Positions 53,659 through 63,812 of a stretch of 63,812 nucleotides of DNA are shown here, piece by piece. Below the pieces are notes generated by a model. The model searched no databases. It was not told the DNA's origin and saw only the letters and a program-made list of their open reading frames with translations. The position numbers and the translations under genes were made by a program. Each line of letters starts with the position of its first letter. The first letter of the stretch is position 1. Location: positions 6,135-69,946 of the forward strand of contig JNVV01000023.1 in NCBI GenBank assembly GCA_000733355.1. Direction: 5' to 3'. This DNA is from Falciphora oryzae (taxonomy: Eukaryota; Ascomycota; Sordariomycetes; Magnaporthales; Magnaporthaceae).

Positions 53659-56600
53659 CTACTGCTCCATATCCATATCGCGGCTCACGCCCTCTGCCAG
53701 CGTATGCTCCTGTCCCCCAATTGGGGCCTGGCATTCGGGACAACGGGCGCGTTCCATGGGCATCCCGCATTCGCCGATTGCAAACTGTTGGAGCTGTCAG
53801 CGTAAGTACGGAAGACTGAGGAGTGTGCACAGCCAAACATACAGTGTGTCCATTGCGGCACTTGTACCAGTGTCCAGAATGCGTTGCGATGCCGGCCGCG
53901 CCGCTGACCATGGCGGATTTGATAGTGGCGATCTCTTCGGCCGTGACTGGCTCGTACCACTCCCGCTTATACAGCCTCAAGATCTGCTCGACCTCGGCCC
54001 GGAGCTCCTTAGCGCCCTCGAAAGACACCTTGCATAGGTTGGATGCCGTCTTCAGCAGATCTCGCGCAGTGTCGACGTAGGCCTGGGGCGAAGCTGACGA
54101 GGACGACGTCTCAGCGGGACGGCGGAAACTCTCGAAGCTCTTCGCGACGCGCGCATAGGCGACAATGCCCTGAACTGCCATCCTGGGGAGATTCTCCTGG
54201 CGGCATTCCTCGATGAACACTTTGCAGTCGCGCAGAAACAAAGGTGTTGCCTTCTCCAGACGTGGCGTTGAAACCAACCCCGGGACAGCATTTCCACGCC
54301 TTGATTCCAAGAAGAAGCCGTCGCCGAGGATAATATCCTCAAGCTTCAGACGCGCGAGGCTTCCTCCCAAGATGATTTGCTTGTCCAGCATAGGGGCCGA
54401 TAGGGCTGAATCGTCTAAGCTGAGTCCTGCCACCGCGCCGTCAAGGCTTCCGTTTCCGTGTTTTCTGACGAGACGAACGGCGTCGAGGAGTTTTTTGATA
54501 GGCTGCTGTTCGGCGCCGATCTTCCGACGGAACTCACCAATATCCCTCTTTAACTTTTCGGCCTCGGAGTGTATGGTTTCGTCACTCCGGGTCTGGCCCG
54601 TTAAAAGCTGTCGGGCCAAGCGGCGGTTCCAGAGGGTGTCCGCGACGTCCCGGATGCGACTCTCTAGTTCGGCCAGCTTTTTGAGACCGTTGACGTGGAA
54701 CTTGCTCGATATCTCGTCCATGACGGCTTGATTGATGACGCGGCCGTATCTTTTGGTGGCAAACTGTCTGATCGGCTGCTTGCAATCTGGGCAGCAAGGG
54801 ACCGATAGGTTGGCCCGCGGTTTCCGGAGGCTGGTGTAGTGTCCCGTTAGAGGGTCGGCCGCGTACATTTCTTTCATATCCACCGATCCGTCCAAGGATT
54901 CGGCCGTAAAGAAATGGCCATAACCAAGGATGACGATGGGGGTTTCGTTAAGGTCGATGTCTCGGTAGTCCTTGAGCTCGAGGAGGTCAACACGAGCGGA
55001 AATGTGCTGGCCGCAGGTCTGGCAGTACCCCTCGGGGCATGCTTCACCACATATGCTCGGGCACTGGTGTCCGCACTCAAGAACTTTGCGGCATTTTTTG
55101 TTGCACGGGAGGCGTGTGCAGGGTGCGGCGCAAGGCATCGGGCAATCACCCTGGTGCGCGCAAGACCAGGTACACTTTTCGATGCACGGAGGGCACGCCT
55201 GCTGACAAGAGAGCGAGCAGCGTGAATGTGCACAGCGGACCTGACGCATAAATCCTATTAGCATTTGGACACGCTTTATCGCGCGGGTATCGCAGTAGTG
55301 ACACTCACCTCGCATTGCCGAGCGCAGGGCGCGCACGGCCGGCCCGAATGGCATATGCTCTGGCAAACATGGCCGCAGGTGTCGTATGGGCGACCACACT
55401 GTCGACCGCATGGCTTGTGGATAATGTCGCCGCTTTCTGCACCCACGCATGTTCCGCAGGATCCGGGACATTTGTGTCCGCAATGCAGAACCTCCTTGCA
55501 CGGGGCAGGGCACTTGAATCCCTTGGTGGCCACGTCGACGGAGCATGCGACCTCCACGATGTGGCCACAACCAGGGACCCTCCTCTAAACACGGACCTTG
55601 CAAGGAATTTTGCCTACGTCCAGCGTTTGGTAACAGCGTAGTTGGTCGACGCGATATCCACACTTGAGAGGCACTTTTTTGACCGGAACCTGGCACGGTC
55701 CGCAGTCCTCGCCGCACAGCCTGGGGCAGCTGTGGGTGCAAGTTGTTCTGATGCGTGGACAGCGCTGGATGCATGCAAAGGCATTATGCATCGTTTCCGA
55801 ATGGCATCTGGCCAAGCACTAGTGGCCGCAGCTGTTTAGGCGGCGGTCGCAAGGGAGGTTGCAGCCACCGTCAGGACTGAAGCGAGCGAAGTCGACGGGC
55901 TCGCTGCACCGGATTGGCGTGTCAACGTGCCGCGGGCAGCAGAGCTCGAACGCTGTGCCGATGGAATTGCTGGCCTCGAGTTGGCGTCGGACGTTAACCC
56001 ACATATCAACGTTGGAGTACGTATTGACGTTGCCGATGAGATACATGCCATGCTGGGCGCGGCTTAGCAGTACGTTAATGCGGTTCGACGTTTTGAGGAA
56101 GCCGACTTTGCGGCGATCGTTGCTGCGAACTAGCGAAACGACAACGACCTTCGCTTCTTCGCCCTGGAAATTATCGACGGTGGCGAAACGGATCGCATCG
56201 ATAAGTTTCTTTTTCTCAAAAGGGGTTTGCCTGGCGTCCGCAGCCTCAGCGATGCCGTTCCGGGACAGGGCGTCCTCGTCCTGTTCACTAAAAAAGACTT
56301 CAGTCGTGCGCTAAAGCGGCGCGCAGCTGCTAAAGCTATCTTGCGTAAGGAGTAATGACCGCGATATCGGACGTTTTGTATGCTCCCTGTCGGACGAGAT
56401 ATCGGACCAAAGCAAGCACCATACCGGCTTCCCACGCATTGCCGTAAGATTTGAAGCGTTTGTCCTCGTCGGCCACGTCCTCGGTATGGTCGTGGGTGAG
56501 CCAAAAAACACTATTCCGCATCCCCACCACGTTAAACAATTGCTTCACGTTGTCGTAGTCCTCCAGGCGCGGATACATTGTTTGCCTAATAAGTTGCGAA

Positions 56601-59600
56601 ATTTGAAGCCGCATTCTCCGCTAAACGTTGAGCTGGGCCACCGGAAGGGGCGCCAATCCGGGCTCTCCCACGGCGAGGCGTTCGAATTGGCTTCGGTCAA
56701 GTTGATAAAATGCACCTCTAGGCTCCTCCGTGCTGAGAGCTTGGCAGGTGATCTGGGGCCGCAGCTACTGGTGGTCGCCAATCTGAATCAAGTGCTCGAC
56801 GCCGGGCATGAGCGCCGAGATGAGGTGAGGCTCGAGAACCTCTGCTGCCTCTTCGCAAACGACGACCTTAGCTTGTAAACGGCGGAGGGTATCGATGCTT
56901 TTGGCAAGTCCTGTGGTGGTGACGCCGATGACATTGGCTTGCAGCAGGGTTCGTCGATTAACTTCGTCATGGACCGCATCGATGCATGAGCGCTGCTCCT
57001 CCATGTGACGGATCTCCTCGAAAAGCGAGTCCGTCTGCTCCGTGCAGATCCCATCCATCCAAGACTGGTAGAGCAGTAAACGTTCCGACCGAGAAAGAGA
57101 GTTGACATCGCGGGTCGCCAGATGCCCTAGGGCCTCAAGCTTCTCTGTCGCGGCGGCTGCGCTTGCCGCAACAGAGGAGGGACCACGACTTTTGCCCAAC
57201 CAGATAGAAATTGGATCTCCCACGGTGACAAACCCTTCCCGCTCATTTGGGAAGAATTGGGCGTGGATCTGGGCGTGGTTACGCTCCAGATATCGCTTTA
57301 GGTGCGTCGACGATTCCTTGCGAAGGGCATGGAGACCCGCCAGACGGTGCCCGAGGGATTTCCGCTGCTCGTCCAACTCCGAATACGTCTTGCCAAGAAG
57401 TTGATTCTCGTTCCTGGACTTGGGGGTCCTGCGGCTCACTTCGACCAGGTTGCAGTCATCGAGATCCCCCGACCGGCTTCGTCCGCCGATGCGAATGATG
57501 CGGTTGATGCCCACAGCCCGGAGGTGCTGTAGAAATTGGTCCAGGGCGTGGTTGGTGTAACATCTAGTGGGCAAAGTTAGCAAATCGGCGCCTGGTTGGC
57601 GATAACACCACACAAAAGAGCTTACACCACTACGATGGGACCGTGGCCTGTCGAACTCTTGCTGGCCAGAAGCACCTGGAGCAGCTTGACGCCGAGAGGA
57701 TTTTCCAGTGCCGGGTGGGCCTTGGAGCAAGGCGTACTCCGTCGTAAGAGCAACGACGAATGCGGCAGCCTGGCCACGATCGAGGCCAGTTTCAGTCACC
57801 AGACGGTCCAATATGGCAGCGTCATCCTTCGAGGCAGTGGCGCTGAGTGCGAGACGGCGAGTTTTGTCCTGGAGGATCGAGTCCAAGCGGAATGCGAACC
57901 CGGGTCCACGCGCGTATCGGGGAGGAGGAATTGTGCGAGGAGCGTTCCGTGTGTTGGCCGGTCCCGGAATAACCCATTCTCTAAATGGGAGCGTATGCAG
58001 CATCATGTCCTGGAGGTTCTCCAGGATAGGCTTAAATGTCGCGGGGATCAAGTCGGGCAAATCAATTAAGGTCCCATTGATTTTGTGGTGGTAGATTCGA
58101 GTTAGGAGCTCCAGATCCTTGCGTTCCGGCGTCGCCAGCTTGGTCGAAATGGTTCCTCGGCGGGCTTCCGAGACGAGGTTGTTTTCCTGCGACGAGTCCG
58201 TGGATTTGTCGCTGACGACGAGGAGTAACGGCGTCGGCCGACCGTCGACAGCGCAGACGAAGCACGCCATAGCGCCCGGCTCCAGTCGCTTCGAGTGCTC
58301 CCACCAGGCCTGCCGCTCGCCGGCAGATTTCCGTCGCAGGTGCTGCGGCAAAGAAAAGGATACGCGGGATTCGAAGCCTCGTCTGTCATCCACCGAAAGG
58401 TACGAGATCTCCGCAGCGTCGTACAGATACGCCCTGACATTTCCATCGTGCACATTGAGGGGGCTGGCCCCGTCCGTGAATGACAGCAGCGCCTGATGCA
58501 GGAAATCGACAAACGGACGAAACGTGTCGTACCGAAGGAGCCTGAAGTGTGTGTCGAGGTAGCGCTGGACGGGGTCGTCATAGAAATGGGGCTGCCGAAA
58601 GTCGGTCGATGGCAGGAAGTCGTCCCGCGTAGACAACACCTCGTCAACGGTCGGGTAAATTTTGATTCGACCGATGTCGAGATGATCGTTGTCGTGCCTC
58701 CCAGCAGGGAGCTCGAACTCGATCGGGAAGTCGTAGCTCAATCGAAAAGTGGTTGAGGCAGCGAGGCAGGATTGGCCGTTGGAGGGATCGGCGGCAGCGG
58801 TCAGACGCGTAGCGGACAACTCGGCCATGCGACGCAGAGTCGCAATGCGATCTGCACACGCAGCGTAGCTACTCGCCGTTTGCGGGGAGTTGAGGAGGTC
58901 CGCAACGCCGTCCATGGCGACGAAGAGCTCGGTGAGACCGTCCTGGAGCGCCGCAAGCCGTCGTCGGCGGAGGAGCTCGCCAACAAAAGTCGACACCCTC
59001 TGGAGAGATGCTTCAATATTCGCCGGAGTGTGTGGTCCGGGGATCTCCTCGTGGTACAAAAGCAAGCCCCAGCAATATTTGGCGATGAAGTCCAAGGCCG
59101 CGGCTCCGTTAGCACCGCCGGCGATGTGGTATAGCTCCCCGACATAGGCGCCGACCGAGAGACAGTCGAGGAGCGACGGATGAGCCATCACTTTAATAAA
59201 ATCACCGGCGATAGACCTGATAGTATCACCGGCCAAGGAGTCGAGGGCAATCGTGGTATTGATGTGTTGGCGGCCGAAAGAGTTCTCGTCCACGAGGTCC
59301 CTTGCGAGCATTTGATGCCAGTCTCGGCCGCCCCCGTCGAGTATTTTGGCGGCGTCAGCCCAAAGGTGGATTAGAGACGACAGGCTGCTGCCACCCAGGG
59401 CAGGTGGCAATCGCAACAGTCGCCTCCAGTCAAAGTAGGCTGTCCTCGCTTCGGTTTGTTCCAGTGTTTCCGGCTCGTCGTTGGCGTGGCTTTCCCGATT
59501 CGTGCCGCCGTCTCGAGCTCGGTCATGCGAAAAGCGGCACCTCGCGCCGTAGGAGCACGTACCGCGCTGGAAGTGTCTGCACGGTAGGCTCTCTTGGTTG

Positions 59601-59692
59601 TTGGCGGGCCGTCTGCCATGATTGTCAGAGGAGTGGCCGCCCGCTCTCCGGCCTTGCGGAGGGCCACGCCACGATTCTCGCTTGAACGACAT
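53659..59692 (-). pseudogene. NFX1-type zinc-finger helicase (ZNFX1-like), inactivated
   Basis: Starts MSFKRESW at 59692. Domains in order: CCCH finger (C38, C46, C52, H56), a long N-terminal region, the SF1 helicase Walker A GPPGTGKS (57721-57698), CYTNHALDQF, Walker B VVCEEAAEV, GDHQ/LRPQ, LNV/RRMR, VDNFQGEE and NRINVLLSRA. NFX1-type Cys-rich fingers follow (CTHSCPRLCGEDCGPC, LHCGHKCPGSCGTC), and an RZ-type finger at the C terminus (GHWYKCRNGH, FAIGECG, CPECQAPIGG). Three introns preserve these motifs exactly: 57625-57564, 55308-55241 and 53842-53785. Related proteins act in RNA silencing and innate-type surveillance. Five in-frame TAG codons (56765, 56621, 56336, 56330, 55585) all replace expected Gln, and frameshifts occur just after GKS (about 57697) and near 56305, so it is a pseudogene or a locus under RIP-like attack. 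Confidence 0.88.
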
Positions 59693-61021
59693 GGATCCAA
59701 GATGCTTGGAGAACAGATTGGAGCAACGAACTGCTAATTGTGCAGCAAATAGGATTGCGAGCAGTATGTCTTCTGGGACGATCTCTGATGGCGTTATAGG
59801 AAGCTTTCAAAGTTCGATGGAATCCAATAGAAAAACCATCCCTGCACCAGAAAATACATCTGCACCGGCCAAAGAGTTCAGCAACCCATTGAGGAGGGCT
59901 TCCGTAAGCAACGCCCCTCAACTCAAAGAGCCCCGCACCAAAGGCAATCGCGATGATCGAGATCACGGCCGGCCGGCTCTTTAGGCCTCAACGCACTGCA
60001 ATCCGGCTACTAATCTGGCTATTTCTTGACGGCGATCCCCTTGACCCACGCAGGAGAACACGGGCTAATCATCGGCGTCTTCAATGGCAGGCAAACGGCT
60101 TACTGAACGCGACCGGATCCGTGTTCGCGTGCTTATCTCCGGGGCCGTGTTTTGGCGGCCTGGGAGGCCGTGCCAGAGGCCTTTTTGAAGGCCCAGCTGG
60201 ATATCATGCACCAGAGGATGCAGGATGTCGTCAACGCCAAAGGAATGCACACGAAGTAGTGAAACAAAGGTGGGAATAGCTTCAAAAACGAGACTGGCAG
60301 CATCAAAATTGAGGTGGTGGCACCAGATTGAAGTTGGTAGGGTCGGTGAGCTCAAAAGTACTGCTTTTTTTTTCAGACTGATCAAAGGGGTTGGTTCCAG
60401 GTCTGCAGATCTTCGCAGGTATCAGTTTTAGCCTAACAAATTGACTGCTTTTTGATTGGCCTTTGAATCTCCACAGACAATCAGCCAGGGACCCTGTTGC
60501 TGTAAGAGTTACTTAACCCCGGCCGTTACCGATCTGACCTACGTAAAGCCTAAGGCGCGGCTTCCAACGTCTCGCTACCTAGCTATCTCGACAAGCGACG
60601 ACGGGCAGAAGGTGGTCTGGAAGGCAACCCCCTCCCACACCTCGTCCCACAGAGGGTTGACCCGCATGTCCGCAGACCAACCTGGTGGCTCGTGCGTAGT
60701 GCACGAGTTTTTGGCCATCTTCGGGAACTGACGTGTCTCGCTCGTCCTAGGCCATGCGCTGCAGCTCGTCGAAATGCACGGCCTCCCGCCAGGTTCTATC
60801 GCAGTGTATCTTGCTAACCGCGGGAATAGGAGGCTGTGGTCCCCGATGTTGCCTTCGCGCGTGAAAGAGGAGCAACGGAGGTCGAATACGGGCGGGTCTA
60901 GGACAATGATCGAGGGTAGCGACCCCAAGGCCGAGGGTGGTCAGCTGCGCCTTGGAGAGCAAAGAGGGTGAGGGCGAATTGGCGACGCCTTGGTGCCGGA
61001 TGCGTTGTCTGTGGGCCGTTC
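59693..61021. other. Intergenic region with decayed fragments
   Basis: Apart from the transposase relic at 60084-60259, no gene is supported. A minus frame at 60928-60575 contains HEPPGWSADMRVNPLWDEVW, which looks protein-like, but the family is unknown and the frame has no clear start. Confidence 0.35.
60084..60259 (+). pseudogene. Internally deleted Tc1/mariner transposase relic
   Basis: ATG 60084 starts MAGKRLTERDRIRVRVL, like the start of the N-terminal HTH of Tc1/mariner transposases. About 20 codons later, in another frame, comes LAAWEAVPEAFLKAQLDIMH through MQDVVNAKGMHTK, like the C-terminal end of the same proteins (..R..VI.AKG.HTKY). Almost the entire catalytic region is missing. 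No clear terminal inverted repeats were found, so the element limits are unknown. Confidence 0.45.
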
Positions 61022-61234
61022 AATGCGGCATACTGGGCCGACGGGTAGGTGAAGAAGGCGGTCGATCTGTTGGAGCACGTGGTGGCGGCCCGTGGGAGAA
61101 CGCTTTCGGAGGAGCACCCTTCTCGACTGGCGTCGCAGCACGCGCTCGCAGGAGCATACCGGGCCGACGGGCAGGTTAAGAAGGCGGCGTCCGCCGAGAC
61201 CAGGCACGCGGCCGTTGCGGAACTTCTCGAATAA
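61022..61234 (+). pseudogene. TPR-repeat relic (NLR-type, 42-residue unit)
   Basis: Encodes AAYWADG, TAG (61046-61048), VKKAVDLLEHVVAARGRTLS, EEHPSRLASQHALAGAYRAD, GQVKKA, then an unrelated end to TAA. The 42-residue unit repeats AYxADGQVKKA, so the TAG stands where the next copy has Gln. Such highly similar kinesin-light-chain-like TPR units form the sensor part of fungal NLR/STAND proteins. Only about 1.3 units remain, with no NB-ARC domain nearby, so this is a fragment. Confidence 0.65.
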
Positions 61235-63300
61235 CGACTGCGCCACCTCCCCACCCACCACCCACCACCTACCACCTACTGCCTGCCCTTGTTCGCCTTC
61301 CATCTTTCCTACATAGTGATGGAGAGAGCAGACGGGACGACATCCTTCCTTGTACCAAAACCTCTAGCGGGTGCCACTGTTAGTGTGTACAGCCATTTTG
61401 CATATAATTCCTTAACAGACAACTTCAACCACGAAAAGGAGCATACCTCCCGGCCCAATGGCTGGCGGCGGCACAATGGTGCCGCCGCCGGCAAACCCGC
61501 ATCACAACCCTGCCCTCCGGCAGGTGATATAGTTGAGCCCGGCCGTGTTCCGGACTCCCTACATCCTCCATCTCCCCCTCCGGAGCCCGAAGCGCTCGCA
61601 CGGAGGCTCCCACCCGGCCGGCGGCACGCCTCCGGAAGGACCAGCCGCTCCCTCCCTGCCCCCCTCCTCCCTTGCCGCCGATATCCAAACGGCCGCCCGC
61701 CCTGGTACTAGGGCGTCCCGCCACGCGGTCAGCCAGGGCCCGAACTCTACGGGATCGGCCGCGGCCGAGGCCGACCAGCTGATCGCCGGTTTTATGCAAC
61801 GGCACAACGATACGGCGACTATCTGCGCTACTATGACTCGTTCGGTAGACGCAGCCGTCGCTTCCCTGCCCGAACGTATGCGCAAAGAAGCCCAGGGCTG
61901 ACGCGATTGCTTTATGGATTATGCTAAAGAAGCCATGATGGGTATCCGCCCCCTCCGCAACCCTACACCGGCACCAAACGCGGCGTCGAACAGCAGCTCG
62001 TCTTTATTCCCGGACTCCCCTGCAGTCCGATGGCCGCCAGGATGTGCTTATGCCGCAATGCTGCAGTCTTGATTGGTGTTAACCCTCTGTTAGGACCGAC
62101 AGCGGTGGGGTGCGTGCGGGCGTTGCCTACGCGCTCCGCGGCCAAGAAACTACTTGCAGAAGTAATCTCCAGGGCGTCGGGTACCACCTCTAATGTCGGT
62201 CAGGAAACTGCTTCCCCCTGCGCTGGATGTATGCAATATCAAACATGGGTTTATTTCAATAGCAGTCTATGTCTCTTTTTCGTGCTTCCTCCTAGTCCCT
62301 CTATCAGCGGGCACGTATCCTTTGCGGGTCGGCCCATTGTTGTTGTTAAGTGATGGTGTGCGCTGCCACTTTTCCTTTTTCTGTTGCTGTGGCTGCCGAA
62401 ACGATAAACGACCACCCCGGCTGCCCACGCCGGCGTTCCTCGTTAGGGTTGGTGCTATTGTTGTTCCCAAAGCTGACTCTCGGTTTTTGCTGCGCTGCGA
62501 TAACATTGCCGGCGCAGATACCGTCATCGGCTGTGGATTGCTGCGGTTGCCTGTAACAGCAGTGCTTGTTCAATTTCATTGTCCTCCCGTTATTGTTCCT
62601 GCTGCTGCTGCCGCCGAAATGATGAACCACAACGGCTGCCAACGCCGGTGTTCCTCGTCAAAGTTTCTATCTTTAATCTCCGATTGCTGCTGCTGCTGCT
62701 GCTGCGCGGCGACGGCATTGCCGGCGGCTGTAGCTTGTCCCGGACAGCGGGCCCGGCACCCCGGGCAGGCAGATGTCCTAGCCGATAATCGCGAAGTTGC
62801 AAGCTGTATAAATTGCGAAAAGATTATCACATCCCCCGTATCGGGCCTCCTCAGGCTCAAGCTGCACAAGCCCCTTGGCCGTCTCCTCCTTGGTAGAGGT
62901 CGAAGCCCTTTAGCACGCCTGTCACCACACGGATAGCAGTGTTCAAACCCCGCAGGGCGCTAACGCTGGCGTGTTTCAGCACTTCAGTTGAGATGACAGA
63001 AGGGACGAAAATTGAGTTAAAGGAGGAGGCCTCTCCAATCGCCACAAGGGCCATTCTACATTGCCACCCTCGAGAACGGCACCTCGATACGCCATGCAAA
63101 AGATGCCTGGGCCGGATTTCCAACAAAGGGAGGCTGCTACCCAGCCAGCAGCACCCATCCCCATCCGTCCAAACCGAAGGATGCAGGCCTCGCGGCGGCT
63201 TGTGTGGAATTTGATGTTCTCTCGCAAACTAGCGACACCTCAAATCCTCGGTTGGCTGCTGGCTTTCTTTCTCTTTCTTTGCTCCGCGGTCAAGGCACAG
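61235..63300. other. Repeat-derived region without supported gene
   Basis: At 61760-61990 a plus-strand stretch reads ADQLIAGFMQRHNDTATICA, then ASLPERMRKEAQG, TGA, RDCFMDYAKEAMMG and a Pro/Ser-rich run, faintly like the ORF1/Gag of fungal retroelements. A 247-codon frame (62193-62936) is composed of low-complexity Cys/Leu-rich sequence from CTG repeats and is not credible as a gene. Confidence 0.35.
62381..62740. repeat. Diverged duplication (period about 217 bp) with (CTG)n
   Basis: Two copies, from 62381 and 62601, share GCTGCCGAAACGAT/GCCGCCGAAATGAT, CACGCCGGCGTTCCTCGT/AACGCCGGTGTTCCTCGT and CATTGCCGGCG. A CTG trinucleotide run lies at about 62686-62705. Confidence 0.65.
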
Positions 63301-63812
63301 ATGTCAGCTATCCCAACAGAGACGGGCGGTCTGCCCACTCCCCATCCTGCACACTTTGCTTGCGCAAACAACGGATGCAAGAGGGCCAAGGATGGCGATC
63401 CGCCCACCAACAAGGCCGTCATGGCCTGCACCCGCTGTGGTCTCGTCGCTGTAAGATCGCCGTCGTGATCGTCAGCGACCTCCTATGCTTCGAGATGCAC
63501 AGCTGACCAAGTTATTCCCTTGCACCAGTACTGCTGCAAGGAATGCAAGGAACATGACGCCGAGGAGCACAAGAAGGACTGCGAGTCTGAGCTACTCAAG
63601 GTGACCTGGAAGCCCATCTGGACCCGGGAGCGCCGACAGCCCACCTTCGTTTCCGGGGATGACAGCCCGACGATCTTGGGCACCCTCAAGTACCTCTGGG
63701 GCACCGTTCCGGCTGTCGATATTGTCAAATTGAGGGAGAACGAGGGAGTCGACTTCAAAGGAGACCTGTGCCTGCTCTTTCCTGGTATGCCTACTACACC
63801 GAGCCACACTCC
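63301..63812 (+). CDS. MYND-finger protein with DUF4470-like region, 5' part (cut by window edge)
   Basis: Exon 1 starts at ATG 63301 (MSAIPTETGGLPTPHPAHFA); a longer upstream frame exists but includes an unrelated hydrophobic stretch. A 78-nt intron (63451-63528; GTAAGA donor, CTGAC branch, CAG acceptor) splits the MYND finger. Spliced, it reads CANNGC, CTRCGLVA, YCCKECKEHDAEEHKKDC, the complete zinc-ligand set. Exon 2 continues with TFVSGDDSPTILGTLKYLWG and FKGDLCLLFP, resembling the DUF4470 segment often found next to MYND fingers in fungal proteins. Function unknown, probably protein interaction. The gene runs off the right edge. Confidence 0.82.

Noticed and set aside
55585..56767. TAG reassigned to glutamine
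   Set aside because: All five helicase TAGs fall at Gln, but CAG is also used there, TAG appears at Trp positions in the retroelements, and TAG ends the RZ-finger exon and the secreted precursor. RIP-type mutation is simpler.
62193..62936. 247-codon plus-strand open frame
   Set aside because: Low-complexity translation of CTG-type repeats and a duplicated segment, with equally long frames on the other strand.
1..63812. CRISPR arrays, bacterial operons or ribosome binding sites
   Set aside because: Introns, LTR retrotransposons and RIP mark the DNA as fungal; the only short regular repeats are the minisatellite and duplications listed.

Overview
The window comes from a filamentous ascomycete, most likely a Sordariomycete. 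The reasons are short GT..AG introns (58-80 nt) with CTAAC/CTGAC branch sites, an NFX1-type helicase, a MYND/DUF4470-like gene, and chromodomain Gypsy retrotransposons, a Tad-like LINE and Fot1/pogo and Tc1 DNA elements scarred in the manner of RIP (CpA to TpA, creating TAA/TAG). The species cannot be fixed from sequence alone.

Positions 1-39,865 are a pile of nested transposons with almost no host genes. Gypsy-1 (339-7398, TSD TTTTT) and Gypsy-2 (9816-16788, TSD GAAAC) sit in a minus-strand LINE (about 7404-17271), which also holds palindromic MITE-1 (8809-9236). MITE-2 (17274-17715) follows. A truncated minus-strand relative of Gypsy-2 (Gypsy-A, 39865 down to 19161) is split by Gypsy-3 (22474-38262, TSD TTAAA). 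Gypsy-3 is in turn split by Gypsy-4 (26416-32982, minus strand, TSD ATCCC), by a Fot1/pogo-like transposon (33957-35596, TA) and, inside its 3' LTR, by a 561-bp TRIM (37656-38216, TSD CAATC). The target duplications let the order of insertion be read directly.

Positions 40,000-63,812 are GC-richer and hold genes plus a few DNA transposons: MITE-3 (41263-41688), a Tc1-like element (44365-45762), a secreted repeat-containing peptide precursor (42512-43057), three dispersed paralogues of a small unknown protein family (46214-46681, 47186-47473, 50552-51136), a putative GPI-anchored protein (49773-50534), an NFX1-type zinc-finger helicase pseudogene (53659-59692), a TPR relic (61022-61234) and the 5' part of a MYND-finger gene (63301 to the edge).

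The most notable items are: (1) an intron-containing, cysteine-rich gene on the strand antisense to Gypsy-1, between its chromodomain and its 3' LTR, with its own pyrimidine-rich upstream tract; (2) the secreted precursor, with two near-identical cationic 31-residue segments bounded by [LI]xxR sites and separated by acidic spacers; (3) the three-member unknown paralogue family; (4) one architecture of terminal 17-bp doublets shared by three palindromic MITEs and the pogo-like element, plus evidence that a RIP mutation made the TA site into which the pogo element jumped; and (5) a self-priming arrangement in the Gypsy-2 group.
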